Part shown: positions 11,584 to 22,689 of the stretch, in pieces
Position numbering within the stretch: position 1 is the first letter of the stretch
Layout: the number at the start of each line of letters is the position of its first letter
Source of the DNA: Castor canadensis
Lineage: Eukaryota > Chordata > Mammalia > Rodentia > Castoridae
Length of the DNA stretch: 64,000 bases
NCBI RefSeq assembly: GCF_047511655.1
Contig: NC_133403.1
Span: forward strand, 12,087,014 to 12,151,013
Direction: 5' to 3'
Position numbers and translations under genes: made by a program
The notes under the pieces: generated by a model
What the model was told of the DNA's origin: nothing
Database searches by the model: none
The model's input: only the letters and a program-made list of their open reading frames with translations

Positions 11584-11824
11584 GAAAGGAAATTTGATTT
11601 TCCATGTTCTACTTAATGTTGTTTTAAAAATTATCATAGTAAAAAAAATTAAAAATAAAAATTATTATAGTAATTAACTCATTAGTTGTGCAAATCATGG
11701 TTTCAAGGTGACATTTCCATACATGAATGTATTGTACTTTAATTCTATCCACCCTCCATACTGCCCTCTTTTTTCTCTTCCCTGTTCTGTTTAGTACTCT
11801 TCCTTAATAGTTCTTCTATTTTCT

Positions 11825-12071
11825 TTTTTTTTTTTTTTTGTGGTACTTGAGTTTGAACTCAGGGCCTTACACTTGCTAGGTAGGCACTCTTACTGCTTGA
11901 ACCACTCTGACATTCCTTTTTATGTTGGGTACTTTTGGGATACAGTCTCTTGAACTATTTACCTAGAACTGGTTTCAAACCACAATCCTCCTGATCTCTG
12001 CCTCCTCAGTAGCTAGGATTACAGGTGTGAGCCATTGGCACCTGGCTTTTTTTTTTTTTTTTTTTTTTTTT
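11825..12071 (-). mobile_element. Composite SINE within L1
   Basis: The plus strand shows tggtacttgagtttgaactc, agggccttacacttgctagg, cctcctgatctctgcctcct and taggattacaggtgtgagcc, with poly-T at both ends. Confidence 0.75.
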
Positions 12072-12107
12072 ATAATGGCCATTCTGACTGGGGTGAGACA
12101 GACATTT

Positions 12108-12184
12108 AAGGTACTGGGGTTTGAATGCAGGATCTTGTGCTTGCTTAGCAAGTGCTCTACCATTTAAGCCAAGCCCACAGCCCT
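12108..12184 (-). mobile_element. tRNA-derived SINE within L1
   Basis: The plus strand shows tactggggtttgaatgcagg and cttagcaagtgctctaccat, the reverse complement of the local tRNA SINE. Confidence 0.75.
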
Positions 12185-12299
12185 AGATGGAATCTGTGTC
12201 ATTTTAATTTGCTTTTCTCTTGATAGCCAAAGATGTTGCACATTTTTTCCATGTATTTATTAGTCATTTGTAGTTCTTTTGAGAAGTGTCTGTTAAGAC

Positions 12300-12380
12300 C
12301 TTTTGCAGTGCTTGGTTTTGAACCCAGGACCTTGTGCATGTTAGGCAAGTGCTCCACCACTAAGCCACATACCCAGCCCT
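12300..12380 (-). mobile_element. ID-like tRNA SINE within L1
   Basis: The plus strand shows gcttggttttgaacccagga and ttaggcaagtgctccaccac. Confidence 0.7.
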
Positions 12381-12739
12381 TGCCCATTTATTGATTGGAT
12401 TATTTGTACTTTCTTAATTTTTTTGAGTTTTTTTATGTATTCTGATTGTTAATCTTTTGTTAGATGAATAAACAGCAAATATTTTCTCTTATTCTGTAGG
12501 TTGTTTCTTCCCTCTGTTGACTTTTTTTGCTGTGTAGAAACTTTTTAATTTGATGTCATCCTATTTGTCAATCTCTTGCTTTTATATCCTGAAATACTGG
12601 AGCCCTAACCAGAAAAATACTGCTTGTGCCTATATCTTGATGTGTTTCCCCTGTTTACCTCTAGTAGGTTCAAAGTTTCAGGTCTTGCATTAAAGTCTTC
12701 GATCTATTTTGAGTTGATTTTAAAATTCTTTTTCTTTCT

Positions 12740-13037
12740 TTTTTGGTGATACTGGGGTTTGAACTCAGGGCTTTGTGCTGCTAGGCAGGCAGTCTTGAGC
12801 CATGCTCCCAACCCATTTTGCTTTTAGTTCTTTCTTGATTATGTTCATGAGTTTTTGCCCAGGACTGGCCTCAGACCACAAAACTTTTACCTATGCTCAG
12901 GTGTTTCCCACAATGTCTGGCTTGTTGACTGAGATTGGGTCTTGCTAACTTTTTTTCCTGGTTGGCCTTGAACCAAGATCCTTCTGATCACCTCCTGAGT
13001 AGCTGAGATTATAGGCATGTACCACTATGCCAGGGGC
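12740..13037 (-). mobile_element. Composite SINE within L1
   Basis: The plus strand shows atactggggtttgaactcag, gctaggcaggcagtcttgag and gagattataggcatgtacca. Confidence 0.75.
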
Positions 13038-13287
13038 CTTAGTTGTTTTTTTATACAGGGTGAAAGACAGTGATCTAGTTGCATTCTTATATATGTGGAT
13101 ATCCTGCACCATTTGTTGAAGCAGCTTTCTTCACTGTGTTTTTGGCACTTTTATCTAGAACTGGTTGTGTGGATTTATTTCTGGGTTCACATATTCTATT
13201 CCATTGTTCATTTTTATGTCAATTCTATTCTGTTGGTCTGTTTTTATGTCAATACCATGCTGTGTGTCTTTGTTACTATGGTTCTGT

Positions 13288-13288
13288 G

Positions 13289-13335
<47 letters not shown>

Positions 13336-13341
13336 TATATA
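13288..13341. repeat. (AT)n microsatellite
   Basis: An uninterrupted run of alternating AT of over 35 bases followed by a few 'acac' units. Fully palindromic, so likely length-polymorphic. Confidence 0.95.
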
Positions 13342-13344
13342 TTT

Positions 13345-13530
13345 TTTAATGGTACTGGGGCTCAAACCCAGGGCCTCGTGCATGTCAGGCACACACTCAA
13401 CTACTGAGTTACATCCCTAGCTGCTCTGTAGATTTTTTCTTTTTCTTTTTTTTGGTGGTACTGGGGCTTGAACTCAGGGCTTCATACTTACTAGGCAAGT
13501 GCTCTACCACTTGAGCTACCCCACCAGCCC
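13345..13530 (-). mobile_element. Two adjacent tRNA-derived SINEs
   Basis: The first covers about 13345-13425 (ggtactggggctcaaaccca; tactgagttacatccctagc) and the second about 13438-13530 (tggggcttgaactcagggct; gctctaccacttgagctacc). Both are reverse complements of the family. Confidence 0.8.
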
Positions 13531-13903
13531 CATAGTGCAAACTCTTAATGAGTCCTAAAACCACCAAGAGCTGAAACAAGCCCAGCCATGTAGACCTCAT
13601 CACTGCCCTGCACCTACTGGAAAGCAAATCTATCACATGGTTCCACTGTTCTTTAAAGTCATAGCATTCCACACTTCGATGGCTTTTGGTACTTGGTTCT
13701 CAACCACCAACGTCAATCCGGGAAGGTTTATGGGTGTTCTCAGTTGGGACATCCTTTGCTCTGTGTTAATATCCACTGCTATTGCCAACAAATGATACTT
13801 CTATTCAAGCACTGTTATTCCTCACCAATGCCTCCTCTTCAACCCTCTAAAGTAACTACGCCCAAGGAAACAAAGAGCATCCTGTTTTAGAAGCAACTTG
13901 TAG

Positions 13904-14256
13904 TGCTATAGTTTAAATGAATGTGACCTTCCAAAACTGCTAAGTATAGAACATACGTATGTATAGTGTTAAGAAGTGGAGTTTTCGGGGGAGTTATGAA
14001 TGGGATTAGTGTTTTTAAAAATGAGGTGGAAGAGAACGCCCTGGTCTCTTTCATCCCTTCTGCCCTTCCACTACATGTTTTCTCCAGAGGATGAAGCAAC
14101 AAGATGGCATTTTGGAAGCAGAAAGTCAGCCCTCGTAAGACCCCAAATATGCCAGCTCCAGAATCTTGAACATCTCAGCCTTCAGAACTTTGGGAAATAA
14201 ACTGATATTATTTATAAACAATCCAATCCGTGGAATTTTGTTATTTCAGAAAGAAT
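13904..14256 (+). mobile_element. MaLR-type solo LTR
   Basis: Starts tgctatagtttaaatgaatg, has the 'agatggcattttggaagcag' segment and ends with gggaaataaactgatattat and tggaattttgttatttcaga, as in MLT1-like LTRs. Ancient fossil. Confidence 0.7.
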
Positions 14257-14304
14257 GGCCATCTTGTTTTTTCCTTTGACTTCCTTTACCCAGCTAGCTA
14301 ATAA

Positions 14305-14954
14305 TGTAACAAGTACTTAAACTGCTTTTGTGAAAAGTACTGACTCCTGGGCAGTCTTTCTGCAGGAGAAAGACTGCGTTCCTACTTCCATTTTCTCTGT
14401 GTTTTTGCTCTAAGCCATTCCCTTTGCAGTCATTTTGCAATCAGCTTGAGTTCCAGGAAAGACAGAACTGACAACATCTTTATGACAAAGGACTGAAACT
14501 ACCCCCTAAGGAATAGCAGACCCTTGCAGGATAGACCAGCACCACCCGCCCCCCCCCCCAGCCCCACAAGCGCAATTACACTATAATGATGAGGCTGCAC
14601 CCTGGAGCAGGAATATCACCTCATGAGAACCAGATTGCTCCCCTGAAGTGAAATCTTCCACCACCCTTGAAGAACCAGAACTGAGATAACGAGGCTACAC
14701 TTGGACCAGGACTATTTAACTACGCTTACCTTTCTTCCCTTGCCCCAATTATTCCTGTTTAAACCTAAGGCTCATGTCTACACCCAGAAAGATGTGAAGT
14801 GCTTACTTTGCCTCCCTCAGTGGCATGTGGGCGATGTAATGAATCTCCTTTCTGTGCCCTTCACCATTACTGTCTATTTGGAGTATAGGGCAAATGGCTG
14901 GACCTGACATGAAATTCCAGGAGTTTGGCCCTGGGGCCTAAAACTCTGGTTTCA
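14305..14954 (+). mobile_element. LTR-like element, family A (copy 1)
   Basis: Runs from TGTAACAAGTACTTAAACTG to aaactctggtttca, with the polyadenylation-like segment taatgaatctcctttctgtg near the end. It aligns along its length with the interrupted copy at 25060-26107. The TG...CA ends and the 3' processing region suggest a solo LTR of an endogenous retrovirus relative. Family not identified; the divergence between copies implies an old age. Confidence 0.6.
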
Positions 14955-15334
14955 GTAATAATTGTTATCCTGCGTTTGACCATCCATGTCTGGGCACTCT
15001 GGTGCATGCTTTACATACATTAGTCCCAACTGTGCATATCACAACCTCTATTTCTCAGCTGAAGAACTAAGAACTGGAGTGATGATGTCCTGCCCTTGCT
15101 CTTCTTCGCTGGATAACCTGCTCATTTGGCTCAATTTTCTCAAATCCAAAGGTGCTGTCTTCCCATCCTGAGGACTATTCCTGTAACTTGGTCTGTGTCA
15201 AAGGATGCTGGAACAAGGTTTATCTCACGAAAGTAAGAGAGATCTTTTCCTAATTTTACTTTTCAGGGACATCCTATCTCTGCATTTTTTTCCTCTCACA
15301 AATGTTAAAGTGTGCTCCACAAGCTGATGGCCCC
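14955..15334. other. Intergenic, nothing recognised
   Basis: No exon or known repeat recognised. Confidence 0.4.
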
Positions 15335-15575
15335 CCCCTCTTTTTTGTGGGACTGGGGTTTGAACTCAGGTTTCACACTTACAAAGCAGGCATTCTACTG
15401 CTTGAGCTGTACCTCAGGTCCCTTTTGCTCATTTATTTGGAGATGGGGGGGGCGTCTCACAAACTACTTGCCTGGGCTAGTCTTGAATGTAATCCTCCTG
15501 ATCTCAGGCTCTCAAATAGCTAGGATTACAAGACTGAGCCACTGGAACCCAACACCCATTTCTTTTTAATGAGGC
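15335..15575 (-). mobile_element. Composite SINE
   Basis: The plus strand shows ggactggggtttgaactcag, gcattctactgcttgagctg and aatagctaggattacaagac, in reverse orientation. Confidence 0.75.
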
Positions 15576-15649
15576 ATAGGGTAGGTGGCTGGAAGGGATC
15601 AACAAAAGAAAGAATAACTGCTATGGGAAGAAAATGGAGAAGGGCCTAA

Positions 15650-16400
15650 CTGCTGTGTGTGGCAAGATAGTGTAAGGGGACCAGTGTGAGGGGAAATAAA
15701 AATGGCAGAAATGTCTCTAGGAACAAATGGCAGAAATAACCCTGGGGATGTAAAGGGACAAATGTCAGAAGTTTTAGATAAAGGAGATAGGAAGGCATAC
15801 TTAAAAGCAAAACATTTAGGGAAACTGAGAAACCAGCTTTGCACACAGGGGCTGAGGCAAAGTAGTTTCTCTTCCTAGATAAGGAAAACAAGATAAACTG
15901 TTCCTAAAGGAAGACATCTAAAAGGATGAGATATAGACGCCTAAAAGGAGAGTAACATAGCAAACTTCCCCAAGATAAAAGGGTCTCACCAGAATAATGG
16001 GAGGTAGTTATAAAATGTAGGTGATAAGTTTCAAGGACAGCAGGAAGTAAAGAGACCCTCTTGGAATCTCCTATCCTGATAGGAATGGGGTGGTGGCAGG
16101 CGGATGGTCAGGTTCAGCAAGTTAATCAAACAGCCAATTGTAGCTACAGCTTCAAAGGAGAGTGGGCAACAAGTAGAGTGGTGCCCAAAGTCAGGTCCCT
16201 ATTTAATCTCATGAACTTCAGCCATCCTTTGATTTAGCTCTTTAATTCCCACCCGTCAGAGTGCTCTCCTATCTTTTCAATAAACTCTATGCTTGATCTC
16301 CTGTCAACTCCTGGTCTGTGGCATAAACTTGCTTTAACTCTTAACTGCTTGTCCAGTGCCTTCAATCAGCTGCGCCAGGACACAAACTCGGGGAACAATC
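15650..16400 (+). mobile_element. Probable solo LTR, class unassigned
   Basis: An LTR-like layout: A/G-rich body, 'gtccctatttaatctcatga' promoter-like stretch, cttttcaataaactctatgc polyadenylation region near 16276-16295 and then a 'caactcctggtctgtggc' tail. This arrangement is typical of class I gammaretrovirus-like LTRs. No flanking duplication was found, so the limits are approximate. Confidence 0.5.
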
Positions 16401-17032
16401 CAGTTTGGTGTCAACAGGCCATTCACCAATGACACAGCATGAATGTCAGTGAGTAGCACCAAGTGAGGAGCCTCCAAAGAACTAGTAAGATTGGACTTGC
16501 TCATACTCAGGGCAAAGTGCAAAGGGAGTCCTATCCCCAGGTCTTGGTTTGTGACCTTTGGCTCAGGTGCTTCTCTGGGAGGCTGTATTACAAGATGGGG
16601 CAGTCCAGGGCAGGACACAGTAGCATGGGAGAAGCAGTGGCTGGCACACAAGCAGCCTTACTGTTCTCTGAGCAGTTCAGTAATCTGCTTGGTGACCATA
16701 GCCTGACATTTCCTTCACTTTTGGATAAATTGTCTTATTCTCAACTCCCAAGTTTCACATTCATCTGCTTCTACCACCTAAGAGCTCCCTAGGACCTGGC
16801 ACAGGCCTGTCTACTATTAGGACCCCAAATCCAAGGCATCTCACTGGTTCTGAGGTGGTTTACTACCTCCTTAACAAAGGAAAATGGTCATATGGCAAGA
16901 AGTGATTCTCTCATTAGTAGGACCACTTAAGGATGTTCTCTATATACATTTTTTATAATATGGGAAAACATACACCACTTAGATGCTGTTGAGCTCAGAA
17001 GAAAATGACAACAGGACATGCTCAGAGAATTA
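16401..17032. other. Intergenic, nothing recognised
   Basis: Open frames on both strands at 16334-16792 overlap each other and the LTR-like element. None shows a protein family signature. Confidence 0.4.
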
Positions 17033-17530
17033 TTTGGTGGTAGTGGGCAGTTGAACTCAGGGCCTCATGCTTGCTTGATAGGGACTCTACCTCTATCCCT
17101 CATGCTCCCCTAGTCCTTGATGCTTTGGTTTTTTTCTTCTTTATTCACATATTCATATGTGCATACATTGTTTAGGTCCTTCCCCCTATCCCCTCCCTCT
17201 TCCCTCTGCTTTGGTTATTTTTAAAATAACCTGAGTTGGCCTAGACCACAACCCTAATGATGATCCCCACATACCTGGGATGCCAGGTATGTGTGACCAC
17301 ATCAAGCTGTTATTGGCCGAGATGAAATTTCTTGAAATTTTTGCCTGTGCTGGGCCACCTTTCCAATCTCCAGATCTCTGCCTCCCAAGTTGCTAGGACT
17401 ACAGGCTAGAACAACTTGCCCTGCAGGATGTAATATTTTTTATCTAAGAAAATGCGGAAATGTTAAATATGATCTAAGTATGCTAAGCAAGCGCTCCTTC
17501 ACTGAGCTACATCCCCAGCCCAATTTCAAA
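17033..17530 (-). mobile_element. SINE fragments flanking an L1 3' end
   Basis: A tRNA SINE (17033-17110) is followed by a short antisense L1 3' end (17125-17215; 'attcacatattcatatgtgc' then accttccccctatccc-like pyrimidine tract) and diverged composite SINE pieces to about 17530 (cttcactgagctacatcccc). Confidence 0.65.
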
Positions 17531-18565
17531 GTCTTTAGCTGGCCTCTAGCTAAATTCAGGAAGGGGCTGTACCTGGCAGGATGGCATGCATGGGTTGGTG
17601 AGGTCCAAGGAAGAGCAGAGGCTCCAGCTCATCTGTAGGCTGAACAGCTCCTTCCAATACTGTTACCAGAATCTAAGGTTTCTACTGATCATTACCGAAA
17701 ATCTGGGAGACAGACATTAATAGAAGGAATTAAGATTTATTCAAGGCCAACCCTCAGGAAAATAAAGTAGATTTTTCTGTCTCAAATCTCCATCTTCCGG
17801 GAGCCTACAGGTGCAAAGAGCTTTCAAGGAACACAAGGAGGTTACAGTGAAACTGGGCAGGAAATCCCAGTGTTGGCTGGGGTCTTTTCAGAACACAGGT
17901 TCCTCCCTCTTCTTCTCAAATTTGATCTGGATTTTGGATTGACTTCCTGGAGCCAGCATCTGTATTTTCTTTTCAGACAAAAGCCAGTGCTTTTCTGCAA
18001 ATACATACATATGAGCAGGGGTGGAGGGGCAGTTAACAAAGCCCTTGTTTTTAAAATTTAGAATACCTTGTGAAAAGATTAGGGAAAGAATTAGGGAAGA
18101 CTGGGAAGAAAGAAAAAGTAATAGTTTCCACCTGCTCTGTTACAGTGCTAGGGGATGACCTGTGCACACTGAAGCACTACACAGCAAAAGGCCAGGGACC
18201 CAGTCGATGCATCTATCAGAGAACAGGGAAATGAGTAAAGGTCTCATTTGGGTTAGCTGTTCCAGCCCCTCTAAAGAACACTTCTTGAGGTGCTCCTGCT
18301 ATTGGTACTTAGCATCATGCCCTGAGAATGCAACTTGTGTGCCCTGACCCACTGACCAGCCACAGAAATAAGCAAGGAAGCAAAAGAAGTCCTAGAGACT
18401 ACGGCGTGAATGATAAATGGTGCCATGAGATCTTGAGGCTGAACCTCATCCAGCTTACACTGTGTAAACCTCTTGAGTGCACAGTGCCTTCAAGAATGAC
18501 ATTCCTGTGGACTAAACTACAGAACAGGTTCATGTATCACAGTATAGGTTTACATTAAGGTTACT
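17531..18565. other. Intergenic downstream of PRAME
   Basis: No repeat or exon recognised. It lies beyond the likely PRAME polyadenylation signal. Confidence 0.4.
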
Positions 18566-18571
18566 TTTATT
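18566..18571 (-). promoter_or_regulatory. PRAME: Candidate PRAME polyadenylation signal
   Basis: Plus-strand tttatt is AATAAA on the minus strand, about 285 nt past the PRAME stop codon. It is the first canonical hexamer I noticed downstream; use is inferred. Confidence 0.5.
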
Positions 18572-18853
18572 TCTGGCCATTTCTTTACAGTCATCCATGC
18601 AGGGACAATTCCCACATGTAACTTCCAAGCCTAAGTCCCTTCTAGAAATTCAGATTCATATTTCTATTTCTGTAAGATGCATCTCCTCAAAGATCCCAAC
18701 AACTCCCCAAGTCAACATCTGTCCCCCACCCCTGATCACCTTTTTTCTTGTCCTGCTTAGTCTTGGCTTCTGTGTTCTTTCTAGGTACATTTACATTCTA
18801 AGCTTCAGTGTCCACATGCCCAGAATAAAGCTGATGATGTGTGTTGGCAGGAA

Positions 18854-19421
18854 TCACACATCCTGGCACAGGATAGACTCTGGATCATAGAAGGTCCTGT
18901 CACCACAGTGAGGACAGGGGTTGGTACTAAGCCAGACCATGTTGTGCCGCCCCAATTTGTGTAGCATTTGCATCAGCCTGGCATGCAGGTAGGCAAGCCT
19001 CTCCAGGTGGAGAGTACCTCCAACATCTTCATAACTCTCCAGTGGGGCAGGATACAGCACACGGCTTAGCTTGATCAGCCCAATGGTATGGTGCAGGAGG
19101 TTCTCCAGCACAGCCATGGAGATGGGGTTCCCACAGAAGCTGAACATAATGAGCTGGGAGCAGTGGCTCAGGGCAGGCAGAATGGCAGTGAGGTGGGGGT
19201 CCGTGATCCCACACTCATCTACGCTCAGGTCCTGGAGGGTGGCAGAAGTTTTCTCCAGTAGAACTTGGAGAGGCTCAGGACTTACATTATTCAGGCTGAC
19301 CCCACTTAGATCCAGGTTTATTAGTTGACCGATGTTGGGGCACTGGGATAGATGCATCAGGTCTGATTCCAAAAGCAGGCAGTTGGTGATTGAGAGGGTC
19401 TTCAAGGGGCTCATCAAGCAC
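18854..19421 (-). CDS. PRAME: PRAME last coding exon
   Basis: The acceptor gtctgtctctgcccag ends at 19422. It opens [14 protein letters not shown] (human HVMNPLETLSITNC) and ends ILCQDV with TGA at 18856-18854. It carries the C-terminal leucine-rich repeats and the conserved cysteine/histidine motif [13 protein letters not shown]. Confidence 0.93.
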
Positions 19422-22400
19422 CTGGGCAGAGACAGACAGTTAGTACTAGGGAATGGTGGTGGTGAATAGTAGTAGGAGGACCCATGCCTCAAGGGGGGAA
19501 GAGCCAAAAACCCAAAGCTTTCCTGATGATCCACCTCCAAGATGCCACTATGGAAAGGGCATCCTTACATTGTTAGAGATAGTAGTCCTATCTCTACTTC
19601 CTATTTTACTGTATGACTGGGTTCAAGTGAAATGAAATCTCAAATGTTTCCTTTGCTTATCTGCTGAGCAGAGTAAAACACACATCTCTTATGTGTTATG
19701 AGCACAAAAGAAGACGACAATAGGATATGCTCAGAAAAGAGCCTGGGTCAAGCCAGGCACTGGTGGTGGCTCACGCCTGTAATCCTAGCTACTCAAGAGG
19801 TAACAGATTAGAAGGATCGAGGTTCAAAGCCAGCCGGGGCAAACAGTTCACAAGACCCTATCTTGAAAAAAACCATCACAAAAAAGGGGCTGGTGGAGTG
19901 GCTCAAGGTGTAGGCCCTGAGTTCAAACCCCAATACCACAAGAAAACAAAACAAAACAAAAACCTGAGCCCATGTCTGAAGCAAGGAAGGGCATCAGTGC
20001 ATCAGTAAATTTTAATTTCAGAAACACAAATGAAAATGCTTTCAAATTAACAAAAAAACAGGAGAAATTAATTTAAGAAGAAAAGATTTTCAACTTAGGC
20101 TTATTCCAGCCACTGCATGGGCCCTAGTCATCTGTGTCTCTGTTCCCTATGAGACTTCTGGGAAACATTTATGAAGGACAAACTTGGGCAATGTCAGCAG
20201 CATCCTAAGGGGGCTGCCAAGCTGCAGAGGTATGTTTAAAATTCCTCACTCCTGCTACTTCTCATCTCCAGAATCAGGCATTTCCCACATATTCACTGAC
20301 TTGGAGTTCAAAACAGCCCTATCTGGACAGGAAATATGAATTAAGTTTGAAGTGAGAGGCTCAGGCTGAGAAAGCTGGTTAAGTCCAAAGCTCACTATCT
20401 AATGGGTTTTCCCTTCAATGCCCTCTTCACCTAGTTATTTTTAGTCATCTCAACTTAGACTCAGTTCCTAAGGAAGAACTGCCAAAGCCAACCTCCCCAA
20501 ACCCAAATCCCTCATTAAATAGTCTCTTTTCAAGGAGTCACTGTCAACAGCATCTACTATAGTCTGTAACTCTGAATATGGTCCATCCCTCCCAAAATTC
20601 AGGTTGAAATTTAATGTCTATTATGATATCTTAAGAGGTAGGATCAGGTGGGACCTTTAAGAGATAATCAGAGCTGTGTGTCCAGGAATGGATTAATCCA
20701 ATCATGCAATCAATGATTCAATGGGCTGTCTCAAGAATGGGTCCACTAAAATTTGGTTTGCCTAGATTTCTCCCTTTCTTTTTGTTTTGACATATGGTCT
20801 CACTGTGTATTTCAGGCTGGCCTCAAAGTCAAGAGCCTCCTGCCTTTACCTCAGTCTCCCTAATGCTGAGATTATGGACTTGCACCACCACAACCCATGT
20901 AGGTCTCTTGCTATAACACCCTGTTCTGCTTTGGGACGTGCCCAGAAGGAAGGCTATCACTGGATGCAGACTCTTGGCCTTGGACCAGAACTGTAGGCCA
21001 AAATAAATAATCTCATCTCTTTATAACTTACCCAGTCTGTGCTACTGTATTATTAGCAACAGAAAATGAACTAAGACAACCTCCAACTTTTTTTTGGATA
21101 GTTAAATGATACCATATTTGGGAACGAGACAATGTGTGGACTTCTAGGGACTTACTCACTCTTGCATTGTTTGTGGTTGGCACAGACCAGATGCCAATTA
21201 TTGTTCCTGAAATAAAGAGGCTTTCTCATATCCACAGAACAATCTCACCATCCCTCACCTTAGCATGTGGTGTAGGCGGCCTTCAAGGAAGGAGATAGAG
21301 TCCAAATGTAGCTCCTGAAGATGATGTAGATTAAGGAACTGAGAGCTGAACTGCCTGACACATTGCTTCTCCTTCTCCAGGGAAGTGTCAGGAGATGTGT
21401 GGGTGTGGGATAGGAGGAGCCTACGCAGATTACCCATCCGGCCCAGGTAAGGAGCAAAGTTTTCCAGGATGGACAGTTTCCAGGTACAGTTCACTTCTAA
21501 ATCCTGAACAGAGTTCAGCTGCAACATTTCCAGTATCATATTAATATTTTGCAAGGGTATTGATAAAATCCTTAGCTTCTTGCAGCATAGGTGTAGTAAA
21601 CCTTCCTTCTGCTTGACCTTCCCAATGAGGGAGGTAAGCAATTCATCATGGCTGCCTTTCTTGAGGCACAGGTCTATCAGCACCTTCATGGGAGCCAAGG
21701 GCTCTTTTGCCAACATCTTGGAACCATCTACTTTTTGCTTCTTTGTGAATTGGCTGGCCTCAGTTTCCATTGATGAGCACAGACCAGCCCTGGTTCCAGA
21801 CCATATGCTCCAGAAGTCCTGATGAGCATTCTTACGTAAATCTAGTACTTGCAGTTTCCACCTCCTGTGCAAAAGAAGTAATTAACTCAAAATAAGAGGA
21901 GGAGTCTCAGAATGCAGGTGAAGAGCAAATGTCTGACTTGAACTTGTTCTCCAAACCCCACACATCAGCTGCCCTCTTCCTTACTGGAATCCTGCTTTTC
22001 CTCTGATCCTTCTCTTAGAAGGATCTCTTTCCCCTGAGGTCCTTGCTAGTACCCATGCTCCCACCCCCAACTTTGTGGCACTGGGATTAAATCTAGGGTC
22101 TTGCAAGTGCTAGGCAAGTACTCTACCACCAATCCATATTCCCAGCCTCTACTTCTCGTACCTTTAACTGCCACTAGGAATGAGTGGATACACATTCCTT
22201 CACTATCTGTCTGGTGGGCCATTTCCAGAGACACCCCAGCAATGGCTTCTTCACTGTCACTACCCAAAGACCCTGCTGCTCTCCATGCTCCTGACCCTAG
22301 CCATGTCTTGCTCAGACTCCTAGGGCCTCCCAGGCTTCTGGGTCACCCTCACCTTGGGCGAACATCTAGAGCAAGTAGTGCATCAAACCCACTGAGTGCA

Positions 22401-22645
22401 GCTTGAAAGATCTCCTGATGAGGCTGCCATTCCTTCATCAGGGCCCCCAGAGGGAGGCAGGCGAAAGGCCAGGCCTGCACCATTGCCTTTAGGGCCTTGC
22501 TGTGTTTTCCAGCACAGGCCGCTGTGAACAGAGGCGGGAAGAGCTCCACGGGCAGCTCCTCGAGAGCAGCGATGGCCAAGGCCTCGTTCTTCAGCAGGCT
22601 CTGTCCAGCCAGCTCCAGCAGTCTTGGTGGGTCACACAGGCTCAT
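18854..22645 (-). CDS. PRAME: PRAME, intact three-exon coding region
   Basis: Exons 22645-22353, 21864-21259 and 19421-18854 join (293+606+568 = 1467 nt) into 488 codons and a stop with no break. The protein follows human PRAME throughout: [20 protein letters not shown] at the N-terminus, [33 protein letters not shown] at the first junction, [16 protein letters not shown], leucine-rich repeats with KTLSITNC and [24 protein letters not shown], and the C-terminal [13 protein letters not shown]. Human PRAME (509 aa) is a nuclear leucine-rich-repeat substrate receptor of Cullin-2 ubiquitin ligases and a repressor of retinoic-acid receptor signalling, expressed in testis and tumours. I chose the internal ATG at 22645 because it aligns with the usual PRAME-family start ([11 protein letters not shown]). 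The in-frame ATG at 22684 lies upstream of a splice acceptor. The C-terminus is a few residues shorter than human. Adjacent ZNF280B supports orthology. Confidence 0.93.
19752..19962 (+). mobile_element. Composite SINE in PRAME intron
   Basis: Shows ggtggctcacgcctgtaatc, acaagaccctatcttgaaaa, ggggctggtggagtggctc and gagttcaaaccccaatacc with an aaaac-rich tail. Confidence 0.85.
20563..21079 (+). mobile_element. MaLR-type LTR with inserted B1-like SINE, PRAME intron
   Basis: Shows gaatatggtccatccctccc, gaatggattaatccaatcat, then an interrupting B1-like SINE, then ccaaaataaataatctcatc and aaaatgaactaagacaa. Ancient fossil LTR lying between the last two PRAME coding exons. Confidence 0.7.
20775..20900 (-). 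mobile_element. B1-like SINE inside MaLR LTR
   Basis: The plus strand shows gttttgacatatggtctcac, ttcaggctggcctcaaagtc and gctgagattatggacttgc. Confidence 0.7.
21259..21864 (-). CDS. PRAME: PRAME second coding exon
   Basis: The acceptor acttcttttgcacag ends at 21865 and the donor gtgagg starts at 21258. The 606-nt length is a multiple of three. It encodes the basic KKQKVDG stretch (matching KKRKVDG of human, a candidate nuclear signal) and the first leucine-rich repeats (NLRRLLLSH). Confidence 0.92.
22068..22148 (-). mobile_element. ID-like SINE in PRAME intron
   Basis: The plus strand shows gtggcactgggattaaatct, caagtgctaggcaagtactc and taccaccaatcc. Confidence 0.7.
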
Positions 22646-22672
22646 CCTGATGAATCTGCTCCAAAAGAAATC
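22353..22672 (-). CDS. PRAME: PRAME first coding exon
   Basis: The acceptor tgcatgtttcctcag ends at 22673, so the exon starts at 22672 and the likely start codon is at 22645. It ends CGCCCAAG before the donor gtgagg at 22352. The split codon makes Arg with the next exon, reproducing the human VRPRRW junction. It encodes the N-terminal PRAME region with AMVQAWPF. Confidence 0.9.
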
Positions 22673-22689
22673 CTGAGGAAACATGCAGG

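Larger units (their letters stand above)
11690..13287 (-). mobile_element. Antisense L1 3' half interrupted by SINEs
   Basis: Starting from the 3' untranslated region (11690-11820, cf. tactttaattctatccaccc), antisense L1 ORF2 sequence continues through 12070-12107 (atggccattctgactggggt), 12185-12300, 12381-12735 and 13038-13287 (accatttgttgaagcagctt; tttgttactatggttctgtg). SINEs at 11825-12071, 12108-12184, 12300-12380 and 12740-13037 split it. The order is that of one L1 copy. Confidence 0.7.
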
